A stretch of 64,000 nucleotides of DNA from Burkholderia territorii (GTDB lineage: Bacteria > Pseudomonadota > Gammaproteobacteria > Burkholderiales > Burkholderiaceae): positions 117,558-181,557 of the forward strand of contig NZ_CADFEJ010000013.1 in the NCBI RefSeq assembly GCF_902833055.1, read 5' to 3'. The position numbers were made by a program, and so were the translations under genes. Below the pieces are notes generated by a model. The model had not been told where the DNA came from. It made no database searches and saw nothing but the letters and a program-made list of their open reading frames with translations. Below, in pieces: positions 43,492 to 53,146 of this stretch; the stretch's first letter is position 1, and each line of letters opens with the position of its first letter.

Positions 43492-44997
43492 TTAAAGAGA
43501 CTTGCGCAGATTCACTGCCGGGATTTTGAGGGCTTCGCGATACTTGGCAACCGTGCGGCGCGCGACCACGAATCCCTGTTCTGCCAGCAGCTCGGCAATG
43601 CGGCTGTCCGAAAGTGGCGATTTTGGGTCTTCAGCTCCTATCAGTTGCTTGATCAGGGCTCGGATGGCGGTCGACGATGCGGCGCCTCCGGTGTCGGTCG
43701 AAACGTGTGATCCGAAGAAGTACTTAAATTCAAGCGTCCCGAACGGGGTCAGCATGTACTTGCCGGTTGTCACACGGCTGACAGTCGACTCGTGTAGGCC
43801 CAGCGTATCAGCTATTTCCCGCAAAACCAAGGGGCGCATGGCAATTTCACCGTGCGCAAAGAAATTCTTCTGACGCTCGACAATAGCCTGCGCGACACGC
43901 AGGATCGTGTCGAATCGCTGCTGGATGTTCTTGATCAGCCAGCGTGCTTCCTGGAGCTGCTGTTTCAGCGATCCGGCCGACGGATCGCCGCGGCTGTTGC
44001 GCAGGATGTTCGCGTACAGGTTGTTGATCCGCAGGCGCGGCATCACTTCCGGATTGAGTTCCGCGAGCCAGCCCTGGCCGGCCTTTTTCACGATGATGTC
44101 GGGCACGACGTAGTCGGCCTCGGCCTTGCCGTATGCGGCGCCGGGGAACGGCTCCAGCGAACGGATCAGCGCGTGCGCGTCGCGCAGCGCGTCGTCGCTC
44201 GCCTTCAGATGCTTGCGCAGCCGCGTGAAATCGCGCGCGGCGAGCAACTCGAGATGCTGCGACACGATCTCCAGCGCGAGCGTGCGGGTGGGGGACGGAT
44301 CGAGTCGCAGCAGCTGCAGCTTCAGGCATTCGGACGCCGAGCGGGCCCCGACCCCGGGCGGATCGAAACTGTGCAGCAGCGCGAGCGCCGCGTTCAGTTC
44401 GTCGCAGTCGATTTCCAGTTCCGGCGGCAGGTCGGCGAGGACTTCGTCGAGGGAGGCGGTCAGGTAGCCGTCGTCGTCGAGCGATTCGATCAGGAACATC
44501 ACGAGCGCGCGATCGCGCGGGCCGGCCTGCGTGACGCGCAATTGCGCGGACAGGTGGTCGCGCAGCGACGTCGCGGCTTCCTGAACCTGCAGCGGCGGGA
44601 GGTCGTCGTCGTCGGATGCGCCGCTCGAGCGCCCGAACTCGTCGAGATTCCATTGCGGGCCGTCGCCGGCGTCGCCCGAGGCGTAGCCGTCGTATTCGTC
44701 GGCAGCGGCCGGCTCGTCGCGCTCGGCGCGATCGCCCGACTGGCTGCTGCCGTTCACGGCGCCCGGCTCGGCGTTCTGGCCGGCAGGCGTCTGCGCGATC
44801 AGCGAGCCGTCCGCCGCGACACGCAGCGGGCTCGCGATCCATTCGTCATCGTTCTCGAGCAGCGGATTCTGCGCGACGGCCATCGCGACTTCCTGCTGCA
44901 GTTCGAGCGTCGACAGCTGCAGGAGCCGGATCGACTGCTGCAGTTGCGGTGTCAGTGCCAGGTGTTGCGACAGGCGGAGTTGAAGGCTGGCTTTCAT
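43492..44997 (-). CDS. rpoN: RNA polymerase sigma-54 factor
   Basis: A 501-aa sigma factor. The Gln-rich activator-contact region I opens [20 protein letters not shown]; a core-binding domain follows, and the C-terminal RpoN box is present as [17 protein letters not shown] low-complexity acidic stretch (about residues 85-140) separates regions I and III. Start at MKASLQL because it is the family's fixed beginning. It is the downstream partner of lptB and precedes hpf and ptsN, a widely conserved order. The 3' part (43600-43970) is somewhat poorer in GC than the 5' part. Confidence 0.96.
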   Translation of the reverse strand: MKASLQLRLSQHLALTPQLQQSIRLLQLSTLELQQEVAMAVAQNPLLENDDEWIASPLRVAADGSLIAQTPAGQNAEPGAVNGSSQSGDRAERDEPAAADEYDGYASGDAGDGPQWNLDEFGRSSGASDDDDLPPLQVQEAATSLRDHLSAQLRVTQAGPRDRALVMFLIESLDDDGYLTASLDEVLADLPPELEIDCDELNAALALLHSFDPPGVGARSASECLKLQLLRLDPSPTRTLALEIVSQHLELLAARDFTRLRKHLKASDDALRDAHALIRSLEPFPGAAYGKAEADYVVPDIIVKKAGQGWLAELNPEVMPRLRINNLYANILRNSRGDPSAGSLKQQLQEARWLIKNIQQRFDTILRVAQAIVERQKNFFAHGEIAMRPLVLREIADTLGLHESTVSRVTTGKYMLTPFGTLEFKYFFGSHVSTDTGGAASSTAIRALIKQLIGAEDPKSPLSDSRIAELLAEQGFVVARRTVAKYREALKIPAVNLRKSL

Positions 44998-45164
44998 GGC
45001 AGAGAGGGAGTCATACCGGCAGTTTGCCACGACCCAAGCGCCTTGAGCCATCCGCGATTACGCGCGGCGCGGCGCATGGCCGCAGGCAGGGCCGCCTTGC
45101 GGGGCATGCGGGCGCGCCCCCGCGCGGCGACGCCGGCGCCGGGGGCGGCCAGCCAACGGAGGCG

Positions 45165-45941
45165 TTACATGCGGAAGTGTTCGCCGAGGTACACGCGACG
45201 CACGCTTTCGTTTTCGATGATTTCGCTCGGCGCGCCGGCGGCGAGCACCGAACCGTCGCTGATGATGTATGCGTGGTCGCAGATGCCGAGCGTTTCGCGG
45301 ACGTTGTGATCGGTAATCAACACGCCGATGTTGCGCTGCTTCAGGAACTTGACGATCTTCTGGATCTCGAGCACCGCGATCGGGTCGACGCCGGCGAACG
45401 GCTCGTCGAGCAGGATGAAGTTCGGGTTGGTCGCCAGCGCCCGCGCGATTTCGACGCGACGGCGTTCGCCGCCCGACAGCGACAGCGCCGGGTTCTCGCG
45501 CAGGTGGCCGATCTGCAGCTCGTCGAGCAGCGCCTCGGTGCGCGACGCGATCGCGTCCTTCGACAGCCGCTTGCCGTCTTCGCCGTACTGCAGTTCGAGC
45601 ACCGCGCGGATGTTTTCCTCGACGGTCAGCTTGCGGAACACCGACGCTTCCTGCGGCAGGTACGACAGGCCGAGCGACGCACGCTTGTGGATCGGCAACA
45701 GGCTGATCGAGCTGCCGTTCAGTGAAATCTCGCCCGCATCGGTCGGCACGAGGCCGACGATCATGTAGAACGACGTCGTCTTGCCGGCGCCGTTCGGGCC
45801 GAGCAGGCCGACGACTTCGCCGCTCTTCACGTCGAGCGACACGTCCTTGACGACCGTGCGCGAGCCGTAGCGCTTCTTCAGGTTGCGGACGACGAGCGAG
45901 CTGGTCGTGCCGGCCGGCTGGCGGTTCGGGAGCGCGTTCAT
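45165..45941 (-). CDS. lptB: LPS export ABC ATPase LptB
   Basis: A 258-aa ATPase that powers LPS extraction by LptFG. It has Walker [12 protein letters not shown], signature [15 protein letters not shown], Walker [14 protein letters not shown] and the switch His in [11 protein letters not shown]. It starts with a short non-conserved tail ([11 protein letters not shown]). Its start overlaps the lptA stop by 4 bases, showing translational coupling. Confidence 0.96.
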   Translation of the reverse strand: MNALPNRQPAGTTSSLVVRNLKKRYGSRTVVKDVSLDVKSGEVVGLLGPNGAGKTTSFYMIVGLVPTDAGEISLNGSSISLLPIHKRASLGLSYLPQEASVFRKLTVEENIRAVLELQYGEDGKRLSKDAIASRTEALLDELQIGHLRENPALSLSGGERRRVEIARALATNPNFILLDEPFAGVDPIAVLEIQKIVKFLKQRNIGVLITDHNVRETLGICDHAYIISDGSVLAAGAPSEIIENESVRRVYLGEHFRM

Positions 45942-46603
45942 TGGCCCGGCGCTCCCTGGATCGTGGTCGACGGCGACAGTTTCGCCGGCGCGCCGTTCAG
46001 CGGCCCGGGGCCGCCGTTCTTCGGCGACAGCATCGCGCGCACGCGGCCGTTCGGGTTGCCCGGCGCGGCGACGTCCTTGCCGCCCTTCGCGGTGTAGAAG
46101 TCGCGCTGGCCGTCGTACGTGATCACGCTGCCGTGCACGGTGTCGGCGACCGTCGACGTGCCCTGCAGGCGGCGCACGGTCGCGGCGGTCGTCAGCGTCG
46201 TCAGGTCCTGCTTGCCGTCGTAGTCGATGCGCTCCGCGTCGCCGTCGATGTATTCGTCGAGACCTTCGCGCTTCTGGCGGAACGTCGCGTGCTTCTTGCC
46301 GCTGCCGAACGACGTCGCGTACTGATAGCCTTCGGGATCCTGGCGCACTTCGACGCGGTCGCCCTTGATGATGATCGTGCCTTTCGTGATCACGACGTTG
46401 CCGGTCGCGACCGTCACCTGCTTCAGGTCGTCATAGGTCAGGTTGTCCGCCTCGACGTTGATCGGCTTGTTCTGGTCGGCCTTCTCGGCATGGGCGAGCG
46501 GCGCCAGCCCGACGAGCGGGAGCGCCACGAGCGTCGCGGCGAGCGCGGCGCGGACGGCGCGCGCAGCGCCGCCGGAATTCTGTCGAGGGAACGGTTCGTT
46601 CAT
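45938..46603 (-). CDS. lptA: LPS transport periplasmic protein LptA
   Basis: A 221-aa periplasmic bridge protein of the Lpt chain. A signal peptide with core [20 protein letters not shown] is followed by the OstA-type beta-jellyroll ([37 protein letters not shown]). The tail is Pro/Gly rich. I took the ATG at 46603; a GTG at 46627 overlaps the lptC stop (GTGA) and has AAAGG before it, so the protein may be 8 residues longer. Confidence 0.9.
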   Translation of the reverse strand: MNEPFPRQNSGGAARAVRAALAATLVALPLVGLAPLAHAEKADQNKPINVEADNLTYDDLKQVTVATGNVVITKGTIIIKGDRVEVRQDPEGYQYATSFGSGKKHATFRQKREGLDEYIDGDAERIDYDGKQDLTTLTTAATVRRLQGTSTVADTVHGSVITYDGQRDFYTAKGGKDVAAPGNPNGRVRAMLSPKNGGPGPLNGAPAKLSPSTTIQGAPGQ

Positions 46604-46623
46604 GCAGTCACGTGAGGGATGCG

Positions 46624-47238
46624 TCACCTGGATTGACCTTTCGAGCCGCCGGACGTGTCCGCCGCGGCGATCGTGCCGCGCACGTTGCCGTAAAGCTCGA
46701 TGACCCGGGTGACGTTGTTGTACTTCATGCCGTCGGTCGCGTTGACGAGCGACAGGCCGCGCTGAAGTTTAACCGGCTTTTCGGTCTGGATCACATCGTC
46801 ATTGACGAAGATCCGGAAATGCTGGGAATCGGCCTGCATCTGCGGATCGCCGCCGCCGGCCACGCGCAGGATGCGCGCGTCGTCGTACAAATCGACGATC
46901 GACACGTCGCCGTTGACGGTGCCGCGCTTCGCGGTGGTCGTCACGACCGGCTTGCCGGGCTGGAACGCGCGCATGGCCGGATCGGTCAGGTCGCTGTTCT
47001 CGGTGTCTTCGTAATGGATCAGCTTCGCGGCGGTCAGCCGGTACTGCGTCGTGCCCGTCTGGTCGAGCTCGGTGACCGAGAAGTTGTCCGCGAAATAGTC
47101 GGGAGTGTGGCGCTTCGGCTGCACGGTGCCCTCGCCGGGCGGCGGCAGCGTCGCCTGCAGCAGCCACCACGTGATGCCCGCGAGCGCGGCGACCGCGACG
47201 AGCGGCAGCAACTGGGTCCAGCGGAAATGCGTGTTCAT
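46624..47238 (-). CDS. lptC: LPS export protein LptC
   Basis: A 204-aa bitopic inner-membrane protein with one N-terminal helix (LLPLVAVAALAGITWWLL) and a periplasmic jellyroll (TPDYFADNFSVTELDQTGTT, YRLTAAKLIHYEDTENSDL). It passes LPS from LptBFG to LptA. It begins 3 bases after kdsC ends, within the kdsD-kdsC-lptC-lptA-lptB operon. Confidence 0.95.
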   Translation of the reverse strand: MNTHFRWTQLLPLVAVAALAGITWWLLQATLPPPGEGTVQPKRHTPDYFADNFSVTELDQTGTTQYRLTAAKLIHYEDTENSDLTDPAMRAFQPGKPVVTTTAKRGTVNGDVSIVDLYDDARILRVAGGGDPQMQADSQHFRIFVNDDVIQTEKPVKLQRGLSLVNATDGMKYNNVTRVIELYGNVRGTIAAADTSGGSKGQSR

Positions 47239-47241
47239 CCG

Positions 47242-47778
47242 TCAGGCTCCGCAGGCAGCCGCGAGCAGCGCGTCGTAGCGGCGCTGCGCGCGCAGGATCG
47301 CGTCGCAGACTTCGCGCACCGCGCCATGGCCGCCGCGGGCCTCGGCCACCCAGTGCGCGCGGGCGATCACCTCGGGGTGCGCGTTGGCCGGTGCCGTCGC
47401 GAAGCCGCAGCGGAGCATCACCGGCAGGTCGGGCCAGTCGTCGCCCATGTAGCCGCAGGCGTCGGCGGTGACGCCGAGCGACGCGATCAGGTCGCCGAAC
47501 ACGGCGAGCTTGTCCTCGACGCCCTGGAACAGATGCGCGATCTTCATTTCCTTCGCGCGCGCCGCGACGATGTCCGAGCGGCGGCCGGTGATGATCGCGG
47601 TCGCGATGCCGGCCTCGCCGAGCAGCTTCACGCCGTGGCCGTCGAGCGAATTGAACGACTTCATCGCGTCGCCGGCGGCGGTAAACAGCAGGCCGCCGTC
47701 GGTCAGCACGCCGTCGACGTCGAAAATCATCAGCTTCACGCGGCTCGCGCGTTCGGCCGCAGTCAACGCTGCGCTCAT
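47242..47778 (-). CDS. kdsC: 3-deoxy-D-manno-octulosonate 8-phosphate phosphatase
   Basis: A 178-aa HAD-family phosphatase that makes Kdo for LPS. It shows the nucleophile motif IFDVDGVLTDG, FNSLDGHGVKLL, ITGRRSDIV and YMGDDWPDLPVM. It lacks a cap domain, as KdsC should. Its ATG overlaps the kdsD stop (TGATG). Confidence 0.96.
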   Translation of the reverse strand: MSAALTAAERASRVKLMIFDVDGVLTDGGLLFTAAGDAMKSFNSLDGHGVKLLGEAGIATAIITGRRSDIVAARAKEMKIAHLFQGVEDKLAVFGDLIASLGVTADACGYMGDDWPDLPVMLRCGFATAPANAHPEVIARAHWVAEARGGHGAVREVCDAILRAQRRYDALLAAACGA

Positions 47779-48761
47779 CAGATCACCTTCTTCGAAAACA
47801 GGTCGTGCATGTTCAGCGCGCCGATCAGCACGCCGTCGGCATCGACCACCAGCATCTGGTTGATCCGGTGGCGCTCCATCAGTTCCACGGCTTCGACCGC
47901 GAGGTGGTCGGGGCCGATCGTGCGCGGTTCGCGCGTCATCACGTCGACGATCGGCAGCGTGCGGAAATCGCCGTCGCGCGCGAGCACGCGGCGCAGGTCG
48001 CCGTCGGTGAAGATGCCGGCCACGCGGCCGTCGGCGCCGACCACGGCGGTCATGCCCAGCCGCTTCGCGGTGATCTGGAACAGCGCGTCCGACAGCGTTG
48101 CGTCGAGCCCGACGCGCGGAATGTCGTCGCCCGAGCGCATCACGTCGCGCACGTGGGTGAGCAGGCGCCGGCCGAGCGCGCCGCCCGGGTGCGAGCGCGC
48201 GAAATCCTCGGAGCCGAAGCCGCGCGCGTCGAGCACCGCGACGGCAAGGGCATCGCCGAGCGCGAGCGCGGCGGTCGTGCTCGCGGTGGGAGCGAGGTTC
48301 AGCGGGCAGGCTTCCTTCGAGACCGCGGCGTTCAGGTTCACGTCGGCGAGCGTGCCGAGGCTCGATTCCGCGCGGCCCGTGATCGCGATCAGCTTCGCGC
48401 CGATCCGCTTCACGAGCGGCAGGATCGCGACGAGCTCTTCCGACTCGCCGGAATACGAGATGCCGATGAAGACGTCGTCCGACGTGACCATGCCGAGGTC
48501 GCCGTGGCTGGCCTCGGCCGGGTGGACGAAGAAGGCCGGCGTGCCGGTGCTCGCGAGCGTGGCCGCGATCTTGCGGGCGATATGCCCCGATTTGCCGATG
48601 CCGGACACCACGACGCGGCCGCGGCAGCCGAGCAGCAGCGCGACGGCCTGGACGAAGTCGCCGTCGAGCTGGTCGCGCAGCGCGCGCACGGCGTCCGCCT
48701 CGATGTCGAGCACGTCGCGGGCGAGCGCGAGCGCCCGGTCATCATTGATTTTCGCTATCAT
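47778..48761 (-). CDS. kdsD: Arabinose-5-phosphate isomerase KdsD
   Basis: A 327-aa enzyme that makes arabinose-5-phosphate from ribulose-5-phosphate, the first step to Kdo. A SIS domain (GRVVVSGIGKSGHIARKIAA, HGDLGMVTSDDVFIGISYSG) is followed by two CBS domains (about 205-327). The ATG at 48761 fits the family start. It is the first gene of the Kdo/LPS transport operon; its promoter should lie in the 125 bases before the divergent antiporter gene. Confidence 0.95.
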   Translation of the reverse strand: MIAKINDDRALALARDVLDIEADAVRALRDQLDGDFVQAVALLLGCRGRVVVSGIGKSGHIARKIAATLASTGTPAFFVHPAEASHGDLGMVTSDDVFIGISYSGESEELVAILPLVKRIGAKLIAITGRAESSLGTLADVNLNAAVSKEACPLNLAPTASTTAALALGDALAVAVLDARGFGSEDFARSHPGGALGRRLLTHVRDVMRSGDDIPRVGLDATLSDALFQITAKRLGMTAVVGADGRVAGIFTDGDLRRVLARDGDFRTLPIVDVMTREPRTIGPDHLAVEAVELMERHRINQMLVVDADGVLIGALNMHDLFSKKVI

Positions 48762-48886
48762 GCGCGGAGTATAGCAAAGGCGTTTGTTCGCCGCGCCGCG
48801 CCTTCGGACTTGTCCGATGTCGCTTGCCCACCGCCACCACCCGCGCCCGCATTGCCGTGGCACCGACGAACGAGGACGCTTCGCCC

Positions 48887-50893
48887 GTGATTTCCCCGCT
48901 CGAAATGACCCTGCTGCTGCTGCTGGCCTCGGTGGTGGGCGTCGTCGTATTTCGCTCGTTGAACCTGCCGCCGATGCTCGGCTACCTTACCGTCGGCATC
49001 CTGGTCGGCCCGCACGCGTTCGGCGTCGCCGCGGATCTGGAGCGGGCCGAGCATCTCGCGGAATTCGGCGTCGTGTTCCTGATGTTCTCGATCGGCCTCG
49101 AATTCTCGCTCGCGAAGCTGAGGGCGATGCAGCGGCTCGTGTTCGGGCTCGGGCTGCTGCAGGTGGTCGCGACGCTCGTGCTTGCGCTCGCGCTGGGCCT
49201 GCTGTTCGAGCGCTGGGTGCACATCACGTGGCAGGGCTGCATCGCGCTCGGCGGCGCGCTCGCGATGTCGTCGACGGCGATCGTGTCGAAGATGCTCGCC
49301 GAGCGGCTCGAGATCGAGACCGAGCACGGCCGCAACATCTTTGGCGTGCTGCTGTTCCAGGATCTGGCCGTGGTGCCGCTGCTGATCGTGATTGCCGCGT
49401 TCGGCGCCGAGTCGTCGAAGGATCTCGCGCTCACGCTCGGTTTCGCGGCGGTCAAGATCGTGATCGCGCTGGCGCTGCTGCTGATCGTCGGGCAGCGTTT
49501 CATGACGCGCTGGCTCAACGTCGTCGCGCGGCGCCGCTCGCAGGAGCTGTTCGTGCTGAACCTGCTGCTCGTCACGCTCGGCGCCGCGTTCATCACCGAC
49601 CGCTTCGGGCTGTCGCTCGCGCTCGGCGCATTCATCGCGGGGATGCTGATCTCCGAGACGCCGTTCCGCCATCAGGTGGAAGAGGACATCAAGCCGTTCC
49701 GCGACGTGCTGCTCGGCCTGTTCTTCGTGACGACGGGGATGCTGCTCGACCCGCGCGTGATCTGGGAGCATCCGCTGATCGTGCTCGGCTTCTTCGTCGG
49801 GCAGATCCTGTTCAAGGCGACGATGATCGCGGGGCTCGCGCGGCTGTTCGGCGCGACGCCGGGCGTCGCGATGCGCACCGGCATCGGCCTCGCGCAGGCC
49901 GGCGAATTCGGTTTCGTGCTGCTGAACCTGATCCTCGACCGGCATCTCGTCGATTCGACGCTGCTGCAGGCGATCCTCGCGTCGATGTTGCTGTCGATGC
50001 TCGCCGCGCCGTTCCTGATCCAGAACGCCGACCGGATCGTGATGCGGCTGTCGTCGACGGAATGGATGCAGCAGTCGCTGCAGATGACGCGGATCGCGAC
50101 GCAAAGCCTCAAGCAGCGCGGCCACGTGATCATCTGCGGCTACGGTCGCGCGGGGCAGAACCTGGCGCGCATGCTCGAGCAGGAAGGCATTTCGTACGTC
50201 GCGCTGGACCTCGATCCCGATCGCGTGAGCGCGGCGGCGACGGCCGGCGAATCGGTCGTGTTCGGTGACGCCGCGCGCCGCGAGTCGTTGCTCGCGGCCG
50301 GCATTCATCGCGCGGCGGCCGTCGCGATCACGTACGCAAACACGCCGTCGGCGCTGCGCGTGCTGCATCACGTGCACGAACTGGAGCCGACGCTGCCGGC
50401 GATCGTGCGCACGGTCGACGACGCCGACCTCGAGAAGCTGCTCGCGGCCGGCGCGACCGAGGTGATTCCGGAGATCGTCGAGGGCAGCCTGATGCTCGCG
50501 TCGCACACGCTGGTGCTGGTCGGCGTGCCGATGCGCAAGGTCGTGCGGCGCGTCGAGGAGATGCGCGACGAGCGCTACAGCCTGCTGCGCGGCTATTTCC
50601 ACGGCGCGGACGATGCGGACGACGACGATCACGAGCAGGTGCGGCTACAATCGGTGCCGGTCGATGCGCGCGCGGACGCGGTCGGGCGCTCGCTGGAGGA
50701 GCTCGGGCTGTATGCGCTCGGGCTGGAAGTCACGGCGATCCGCCGGCACGGTATCCGCGGCGTCGAACCCGATCCGCAGACCAAGCTGCGCGCAAGCGAC
50801 ATCGTCGTGCTGCGCGGGCTTCCCGAAGCGCTCGCGCTCGCGGAGGAGCGGCTGTCGCGGCATCGGCGCGAGCCGCCGGCCGCAGTCGCGTGA
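48887..50893 (+). CDS. CPA2-family cation:proton antiporter with RCK domain (KefB-like)
   Basis: A 668-aa inner-membrane protein. About 380 residues form 12-13 membrane helices (FRSLNLPPMLGYLTVGILVG, LFLMFSIGLEFSLAKLRAM), then a TrkA-N Rossmann domain (GHVIICGYGRAGQNLARMLE) and a TrkA-C domain (about 575-655). Such proteins exchange K+ or Na+ for protons and are gated by nucleotides or glutathione. I chose the GTG at 48887; a TTG at 48824 is in frame but adds a non-hydrophobic tail. It is divergent from kdsD. The ion is not determinable from sequence. Confidence 0.9.
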   Translation: MISPLEMTLLLLLASVVGVVVFRSLNLPPMLGYLTVGILVGPHAFGVAADLERAEHLAEFGVVFLMFSIGLEFSLAKLRAMQRLVFGLGLLQVVATLVLALALGLLFERWVHITWQGCIALGGALAMSSTAIVSKMLAERLEIETEHGRNIFGVLLFQDLAVVPLLIVIAAFGAESSKDLALTLGFAAVKIVIALALLLIVGQRFMTRWLNVVARRRSQELFVLNLLLVTLGAAFITDRFGLSLALGAFIAGMLISETPFRHQVEEDIKPFRDVLLGLFFVTTGMLLDPRVIWEHPLIVLGFFVGQILFKATMIAGLARLFGATPGVAMRTGIGLAQAGEFGFVLLNLILDRHLVDSTLLQAILASMLLSMLAAPFLIQNADRIVMRLSSTEWMQQSLQMTRIATQSLKQRGHVIICGYGRAGQNLARMLEQEGISYVALDLDPDRVSAAATAGESVVFGDAARRESLLAAGIHRAAAVAITYANTPSALRVLHHVHELEPTLPAIVRTVDDADLEKLLAAGATEVIPEIVEGSLMLASHTLVLVGVPMRKVVRRVEEMRDERYSLLRGYFHGADDADDDDHEQVRLQSVPVDARADAVGRSLEELGLYALGLEVTAIRRHGIRGVEPDPQTKLRASDIVVLRGLPEALALAEERLSRHRREPPAAVA

Positions 50894-50927
50894 GTCGCGA
50901 TTCGATAACCTGACCCGTATTTACTCG

Positions 50928-50960
50928 AAACGGTGCCCGATCTTCGCGCACCGTTTTTTT
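50928..50960 (+). terminator. Terminator between the antiporter gene and apt
   Basis: AAACGGTGC (50928-50936) pairs with GCACCGTTT (50948-50956) around an 11-base loop, followed by seven T in all. The apt ribosome site starts at 50961, so the structure lies directly against it. Confidence 0.88.
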
Positions 50961-50971
50961 CGGAGAGTTTC

Positions 50972-51538
50972 ATGCCGCATTCGTCGTCGGGCGCACCGCT
51001 CGATCCGGTCGCCTTCATCCACAGCCAGATCCGCACCGTGCCCGACTGGCCGCAGCCGGGCGTGATGTTCCGCGACATCACGACGCTGCTGCAGAGCCCG
51101 AAGGCGCTGCGCATCCTCGTCGACCTGTTCGTCGAACGCTATGTCGATGCGAAGCTCGACTACGTCGCGGGGCTCGATGCGCGCGGCTTCATCATCGCGC
51201 CGATCGTCGCGTACGAATTGAGCGTCGGCTTCGTGCCGATCCGCAAGGTCGGCAAGCTGCCGTACAAGACGCGCTCGGAGTCGTACGACCTCGAATACGG
51301 CAGCGCGACCGTCGAGATCCACGAAGACGCGTGCCGCCCCGGCGACCGCGTGATTATCATGGACGACCTGATCGCGACCGGCGGCACGATGATGGCGGGG
51401 CGCAACCTGCTGCAGCGGCTCGGCGCGGTCGTCGTCGAAGGCGCGGCGATCATCGATCTGCCGGATCTCGGCGGCTCGACGCTGCTGCGCGACGCGGGGC
51501 TGCCCGTCTATACCGTCACCGAATTCGCCGGCCACTGA
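50972..51538 (+). CDS. apt: Adenine phosphoribosyltransferase
   Basis: A 188-aa purine salvage enzyme that joins adenine and PRPP to AMP. It has [14 protein letters not shown], the adenine-loop region [18 protein letters not shown] and the PRPP motif [14 protein letters not shown]. The ATG at 50972 has CGGAGAG 5 bases before it; an in-frame TTG 13 codons upstream would run through the terminator stem. Confidence 0.96.
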   Translation: MPHSSSGAPLDPVAFIHSQIRTVPDWPQPGVMFRDITTLLQSPKALRILVDLFVERYVDAKLDYVAGLDARGFIIAPIVAYELSVGFVPIRKVGKLPYKTRSESYDLEYGSATVEIHEDACRPGDRVIIMDDLIATGGTMMAGRNLLQRLGAVVVEGAAIIDLPDLGGSTLLRDAGLPVYTVTEFAGH

Positions 51539-51581
51539 ACCCACCGAACCATTGGACGCCGGCCCACGCCGCGAGGTCAAG

Positions 51582-52196
51582 ATGCCCAACTTCATGCTGT
51601 TTCTCGCCACGTCGATCGCGATCACGTTCGCGCCGGGGCCCGACAACCTGCAGGTGCTCGCGCGCGGCATCTCGCAGGGCCGTGCGGCCGGCTTCGTCGC
51701 CGCGCTCGGCTTCACGGCCGGGATCCTGTTCCATACGACGCTCGCGGCGCTCGGCGTCGCGGCCGTGCTGCGCTCGTCGCCGGTCGCGTTCCAGACGCTG
51801 AAGCTCGCGGGCGCCGCGTACCTCGTGTGGATCGGCATCAAGGCGTTGCGCAGCCAGGGTCTCGCGAACGCGCACGAGCGGCCGCCGCAGCCGCTTGGCG
51901 CGATCTTCCGGCAGAGCGTGATCGGCAACCTGATGAACCCGAAGGTCACGCTGTTCTTCGTCGTGTTCCTGCCGCAGTTCGTCGATCCGCACGGTGTGCA
52001 GGGCGTGACGCTGCAGATGTTCGAGCTCGGCGCACTGTTCATGCTGCAGACGGCCGTGGTGTTCTCGCTGTTCGGCGTCGGCGCGGGCGCGATCGGCACA
52101 TGGCTGAAGCGTCGCCCGAAGGCCGGCGTGTGGCTCGACCGGATCGCCGGCGCGACCTTCATCGCGATCGGCATCCGGGTCGCACTGAAGGATTGA
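51582..52196 (+). CDS. LysE/RhtB-family amino-acid exporter
   Basis: A 204-aa membrane protein with six hydrophobic segments. It carries the family motif TFAPGPDNLQVLARGISQGR near residue 20 and KVTLFFVVFLPQFVDP near 115. Family members export amino acids such as lysine, threonine or homoserine lactone; the substrate here is unknown. It follows apt by 43 bases and precedes the Nudix gene by 4 bases, so the three may be co-transcribed. Confidence 0.9.
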   Translation: MPNFMLFLATSIAITFAPGPDNLQVLARGISQGRAAGFVAALGFTAGILFHTTLAALGVAAVLRSSPVAFQTLKLAGAAYLVWIGIKALRSQGLANAHERPPQPLGAIFRQSVIGNLMNPKVTLFFVVFLPQFVDPHGVQGVTLQMFELGALFMLQTAVVFSLFGVGAGAIGTWLKRRPKAGVWLDRIAGATFIAIGIRVALKD

Positions 52197-52200
52197 GCCG

Positions 52201-53058
52201 ATGACCTTTCCGTGCATCGCGGCCGCGCGCCGCTTCGATCCGGCCGCGCACCTGCGTTTCGAGATCGCCGGCGAGCAGGTCGGCTGGGTGCGCCGCCAGG
52301 ACGTCGCGAAGCTCGCGCGCTGGCCCGACGTGTTCGAGCTGACCGACGCGCGCGTCGTGCTGTCGGCGCGTTACGACACGGTCGACGCGCGCAGCATGGC
52401 GCTCGCGAGCGCGATCGGCGCGCTGGCGGCCGAAGGCGCGATTCCGGGCTGGCGCGACGAGATCTACGCGATCCGCAACCGCTTCGACGATCCGCCGCTC
52501 GCGTATATCGAACGCGCCGCATCGCGCTTCTTCGGCACGCAGACCTATGCGGTGCATCTGAACGGCATCGTAGAATATGCGGTTGCGCCGGGCGAGCCGG
52601 CCGTGCCGCGGATGTGGCTCGGCCGGCGCAGCGCGACCAAGGCCACCGATCCCGGCATGCTCGACAACGTCGTCGCGGGCGGCATCGGCTGGGGCCTGGG
52701 CGTTCACGAGACGCTTGAGAAGGAATGCTGGGAAGAGGCCGGCATGCCGGCCGAACTGGCGGCGCGCGCGATCGCGGGCCGCGCGGTGCAGGTGCTGTGC
52801 TCGCTGCCGGAAGGCACGCAGTCCGAACTGATCTTCGTGTACGACCTGCCGCTGCCGCGCGACTTCGCGCCGCACAACCAGGACGGCGAAGTGGCCGAGC
52901 ACCTGCTGGCCGGCGTGCCCGAGGTGATCGGCTGGCTGCGCGAAGGCCGCGCGACGATGGACGCGAGCCTCGCGATGCTCGACACGCTGCTGCGCCATCG
53001 CTGGCTTTCGGCGGCCGACGCGGCGGGCATCGACGCGCTGTTCGCGCCTGCCGCGTGA
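52201..53058 (+). CDS. DUF4743 plus Nudix hydrolase-like protein
   Basis: A 285-aa protein. The N-terminal half (about 15-125) is the DUF4743 domain found in front of Nudix domains related to thiamine pyrophosphokinase partners. The C-terminal half holds a Nudix box, GGIGWGLGVHETLEKECWEE followed by AGM: the REUxEE core is present as KECWEE, but the first Glu of the consensus is replaced by Leu and the Arg by Lys. Relatives act on oxidised thiamine diphosphate. The substrate here is not known. The ATG follows the LysE stop by 4 bases. Confidence 0.85.
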   Translation: MTFPCIAAARRFDPAAHLRFEIAGEQVGWVRRQDVAKLARWPDVFELTDARVVLSARYDTVDARSMALASAIGALAAEGAIPGWRDEIYAIRNRFDDPPLAYIERAASRFFGTQTYAVHLNGIVEYAVAPGEPAVPRMWLGRRSATKATDPGMLDNVVAGGIGWGLGVHETLEKECWEEAGMPAELAARAIAGRAVQVLCSLPEGTQSELIFVYDLPLPRDFAPHNQDGEVAEHLLAGVPEVIGWLREGRATMDASLAMLDTLLRHRWLSAADAAGIDALFAPAA

Positions 53059-53146
53059 CGCGCGGCATGCCGGCGCGCGCCGGGGCCCGGGCGCGGCCGA
53101 ACGAACGGCCTATTTGACGAATACCGAAACGAAGGGAGTAGCGGTC

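Noticed and set aside
43600..43970. Foreign origin of the rpoN 3' part because of lower GC
   Set aside because: The fall is mild (about 56 percent) and covers the highly conserved DNA-binding domain, where amino-acid constraint can explain it.
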